Shown here in pieces: positions 62,123 through 64,000 of a DNA stretch of 64,000 bases. The notes beneath the pieces were generated by a model that did not search any database, was not told the DNA's origin, and saw nothing but the letters and a program-made list of their open reading frames with translations. A program made the translations under genes and the position numbers. The stretch is from Flavobacterium sp. SUN052 (lineage in GTDB: Bacteria; Bacteroidota; Bacteroidia; Flavobacteriales; Flavobacteriaceae), in NCBI RefSeq assembly GCF_028867935.1, contig NZ_JAPQNS010000009.1, positions 248,001-312,000 of the forward strand. The letters are read 5' to 3'. The stretch's first letter is position 1, and the number at the start of each line of letters is the position of its first letter.

Positions 62123-62437
62123 CTGGTTGTGCGGCTTTTTTTGGTTGCCCCTGAATTAAGCGATAAAAGGCTTATGGAAACGATTTTTAATGGTACCTCA
62201 TAGTTTAGAACAGAATCGCCGGATTGTTAACGGTCTGAATCTGCATCAGGGGCCAGTATCGGTAAGCATCCGCCTACCGTGTAATAAATTTATGGCCACT
62301 TATTTGAAAAATCTATCTGTTCTATAGCCATTTAGAGAGTTTGGCATCAAAATGGTACTGTGTTAAAGCGAGCATATGACCCCTAATGTGGGCAGTATGT
62401 TTAGTCAACCCATTTCGAATAATAAACTCTATTTGCC
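62123..62437. other. 315-base divergent gap before the ArsR gene
   Basis: This region must hold promoters for both the minus-strand TIM-barrel genes and the ArsR gene. I found no consensus TAnnTTTG element, RNA or terminator; it is AT-rich in the middle. Confidence 0.5.
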
Positions 62438-62740
62438 ATGAACGAAAAGAAAATTAACCAAACAGCTGAACTACTCAAGGTAATTGCGCACCCTGCCCGT
62501 TTAAAAATCCTGCTTCTGCTGGCCGACCAAGGCCCCCGGAATGTTTCCGCCTTACAGGAAGAACTACAGTTGGAGCAGTCGTTGCTCTCGCATCATTTGA
62601 TAAAACTCAAAGACAAAGGAGTTCTGATTTGCCAGCGTAGAGGCAAGGAAATGCACTACGAAGTGAATAATACGTTGCTGGAAAAACTGATTCACTTGCT
62701 CTCGGAGCGTATTGACCAGGAGCCGGTAGCGGCTGCATAA
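62438..62740 (+). CDS. ArsR/SmtB-family winged-helix regulator
   Basis: A 100-residue single-domain regulator. The HTH has AHPARLKILLLLADQG (17-32), the recognition helix LEQSLLSHHLIKLKDKGVL (46-64) and the wing CQRRGKEMHYEV. It lacks the ELCVCD-type metal-binding cysteines of ArsR/SmtB metal sensors and has a single cysteine (C66). So it probably senses something other than arsenic or zinc, or a redox signal through that cysteine. No target gene is adjacent in the same direction. A strong terminator follows. Confidence 0.9.
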   Translation: MNEKKINQTAELLKVIAHPARLKILLLLADQGPRNVSALQEELQLEQSLLSHHLIKLKDKGVLICQRRGKEMHYEVNNTLLEKLIHLLSERIDQEPVAAA

Positions 62741-62771
62741 CCGTTGCCTACTGACGTAACTCAGATTCTGA

Positions 62772-62806
62772 AAAAAGCCCCGTACGGATAGTACGGGGCT
62801 TTTTTT
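62772..62806 (+). terminator. Terminator after the ArsR gene
   Basis: A perfect stem of AAAGCCCCGTAC type arms around a 5-base loop (GGATA), followed by a T-tract. Confidence 0.95.
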
Positions 62807-63102
62807 GTGCTAAAAGGATTGCGATACGTTGTTTCTAGGTAATGTCTCCTTAGCACAAATTATGAGTGGAGTCATCTTTCACGTGACCACGCCAGATTAG
62901 CTTTACTTGATAGCTAAATAATCAGATGTCACTGAACAGGCTGAGTGATATCGAATGGCAAAATAGTAGAAAATACAGACTATATGAATACTTAATGGGT
63001 ACATAAGTTATAAAAATATAACTCACAGTTAGATTTGTAGTATTTCACCTTATATTGCAATCATTATAAAATAACGAACTAATCGCGCATGTATAAAATA
63101 AG
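62807..63102. other. AT-rich gap without recognised features
   Basis: About 296 bases with no coding content, clearly richer in A and T than the region to the left. It presumably contains the promoter of the small gene at 63103. Confidence 0.4.
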
Positions 63103-63432
63103 ATGTGTAATAGAGAAAATCGGACACACAAGGTGCCCATGTCTACAAATTCAGAGAATCAGATGGCCTACAGAAAGACCTCCGATTACGTAGAGATATT
63201 TCGTCTTGTTAGCAAGCTGAAGCTTTCAGTGAAAGACAACCCAGACGCCCAGAAACTGATACTGAAACTTGAGAAGAAGTGCATTCAGCAATTGGGCAAC
63301 TCCCAGACTTTGAAAGTAGATAAGGGTAAAAACTTGTATACGATTGCCAATCTGCTTTTACAACTTGAGCGGATCGCAGAGAATCACTGGGAAGATGTGA
63401 AGGAAATTTTTAGAACAGTAGAGGAACCCTAG
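63103..63432 (+). CDS. Small helical protein of unknown function
   Basis: A 109-residue, mostly helical, charged protein (VSKLKLSVKDNPDAQKLI, LILKLEKKCIQQLG, LLLQLERIAENHWEDV). No signal, no motif I recognise. The start is either ATG 63103 or ATG 63139 (MSTNSENQ), the latter giving a 97-residue product. The XRE regulator gene follows at 75 bases in the same direction. It might be a partner of that regulator or an accessory-region gene. Confidence 0.6.
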   Translation: MCNRENRTHKVPMSTNSENQMAYRKTSDYVEIFRLVSKLKLSVKDNPDAQKLILKLEKKCIQQLGNSQTLKVDKGKNLYTIANLLLQLERIAENHWEDVKEIFRTVEEP

Positions 63433-63507
63433 CAGTCTAGAGTTCCCCACTGGGGTTTTATTTTCACAGATAAACAACCCCATAAAGAAGCAAAACGACC
63501 AAAATTA

Positions 63508-63831
63508 ATGACCGACGGAATCGGCTTCGCAATTAATCGGTACCGCGTGCGTAAGGGATATTCGCAGAAGCATTTAGCGCAGCTGTGTGGTATCACTCCC
63601 ACTTACATGTCCCAAATTGAAAGCGGCAAGAAGACTCCCAGTTACACGCTTGTAACGAAGCTCTGCCAGGAGTTGGGAATTAAGCAACAAGACCTTTATA
63701 GAACTTTGTTTCTGGATAGCTTTGTCAATGAAAGCCCAGAGAGTAACAAAGCAGAGTTCATTTCTATATTGAGAGAAATGCTTGATCGACTCACTGCAAC
63801 CGATAAAAAGCCTTCGTTTCAGGAAAATTGA
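63508..63831 (+). CDS. XRE-family (Cro/C1-type HTH) regulator
   Basis: A 107-residue protein with an HTH_3 domain at about 5-62: RYRVRKGYSQKHLAQLCGI, then TYMSQIESGKKTPSY as the recognition helix, and TLVTKLCQELGI. The C-terminal 40 residues form a helical tail (FISILREMLDRL), probably for dimerisation. It is typical of phage or toxin-antitoxin type regulators as well as housekeeping ones. No toxin gene is recognised beside it. Followed by a strong terminator. Confidence 0.88.
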   Translation: MTDGIGFAINRYRVRKGYSQKHLAQLCGITPTYMSQIESGKKTPSYTLVTKLCQELGIKQQDLYRTLFLDSFVNESPESNKAEFISILREMLDRLTATDKKPSFQEN

Positions 63832-63849
63832 GACCGGTTTTTGAAATTG

Positions 63850-63880
63850 AGCCCAAACAGAGAATGTTTGGGCTTTTTTG
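63850..63880 (+). terminator. Terminator after the XRE gene
   Basis: Stem AGCCCAAACA / TGTTTGGGCT (63850-63859 with 63865-63874) with loop GAGAA, followed by six T. Confidence 0.95.
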
Positions 63881-63917
63881 TTGAGGTCCTAAAACAGATC
63901 ATGGCCACCAACCAACC

Positions 63918-64000
63918 CTAAAACGAGCCAATCAAATCCAGGATATTTTCTTCGTACAAGACTCGGATTTCTTCGTACAGGAACTGGAGATCCCGCGAGA
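63918..64000 (-). CDS. C-terminal end of an unknown minus-strand gene (truncated by window edge)
   Basis: On the minus strand a frame runs in from the right edge and stops with TAG at 63918-63920. The visible 26 residues include LQFLYEEIRVLYEENILDL, a charged helical end with two YEE pairs. Only this short end is visible, and the other minus-strand frames look less protein-like. No function can be given. Confidence 0.4.
   Translation of the reverse strand, partial: SRDLQFLYEEIRVLYEENILDLIGSF

Overview
The window reads as a chromosomal segment of a Bacteroidota bacterium of the Cytophagales type, most like Spirosoma or a close relative. This rests on two SusC/SusD outer-membrane pairs, many short Bacteroidota-style lipoprotein signals, a giant SprB-repeat surface protein, FAS1, DUF4397, DUF4136 and TIGR04283-like families, promoters of the TTTG-N19-TAnnTTTG type, a tRNA without an encoded CCA end, and GC content near 50 percent by eye. 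No transposase, phage module or CRISPR array was seen.

Layout. 1-1880: end of an unrecognised gene, then folate genes pabB-pabC on the minus strand. 2019-15811: a 3579-residue secreted protein with 35 SprB-type repeats, an outer-membrane barrel-like protein and a small lipoprotein. 15931-24803: FAS1 lipoprotein, PAS histidine kinase, GT-C/TPR membrane protein, NUC1 endonuclease, BON-LysM protein, HxlR regulator, a 57-residue lipoprotein and miaA. 24808-31743: an AraC regulator divergent from a sugar-catabolic run (epimerase, Gfo/Idh/MocA oxidoreductase, and a ThuA-dehydrogenase-HEAT-CARDB-cupredoxin fusion). 31835-37567: a sensorless histidine kinase, a lysine-rich histone-like protein, a SpoU methylase and a tightly packed minus-strand operon (outer-membrane barrel, GT2, epimerase, SDR). 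37714-49169: two divergent SusC-SusD-lipoprotein modules around a 692-base gap that holds a strong promoter and a hairpin-rich leader. 49208-52403: Tat-exported HisC-like aminotransferase, aroB, DUF4136 lipoprotein, tRNA-Leu(CAA). 52623-62122: GMC oxidoreductase, Tat-exported TIM-barrel isomerase, remnant of a sugar dehydrogenase, and three related putative glycoside-hydrolase-like proteins with a propeller protein. 62438-64000: ArsR and XRE regulators, a small unknown protein and the end of another gene.

The clearest themes are cell-surface capture (SprB adhesin, SusCD, lipoproteins) and periplasmic or cytosolic sugar oxidation and isomerisation. The most unusual signals are the five-repeat supercycle inside the SprB array with complementary cysteine loss, the structured leader ahead of the plus-strand SusC gene, three neighbouring genes sharing a C[FY]CE..Q signature (one of them without a Tat signal), and a pair of REP-like palindromes, one of which encodes the tail of an epimerase.
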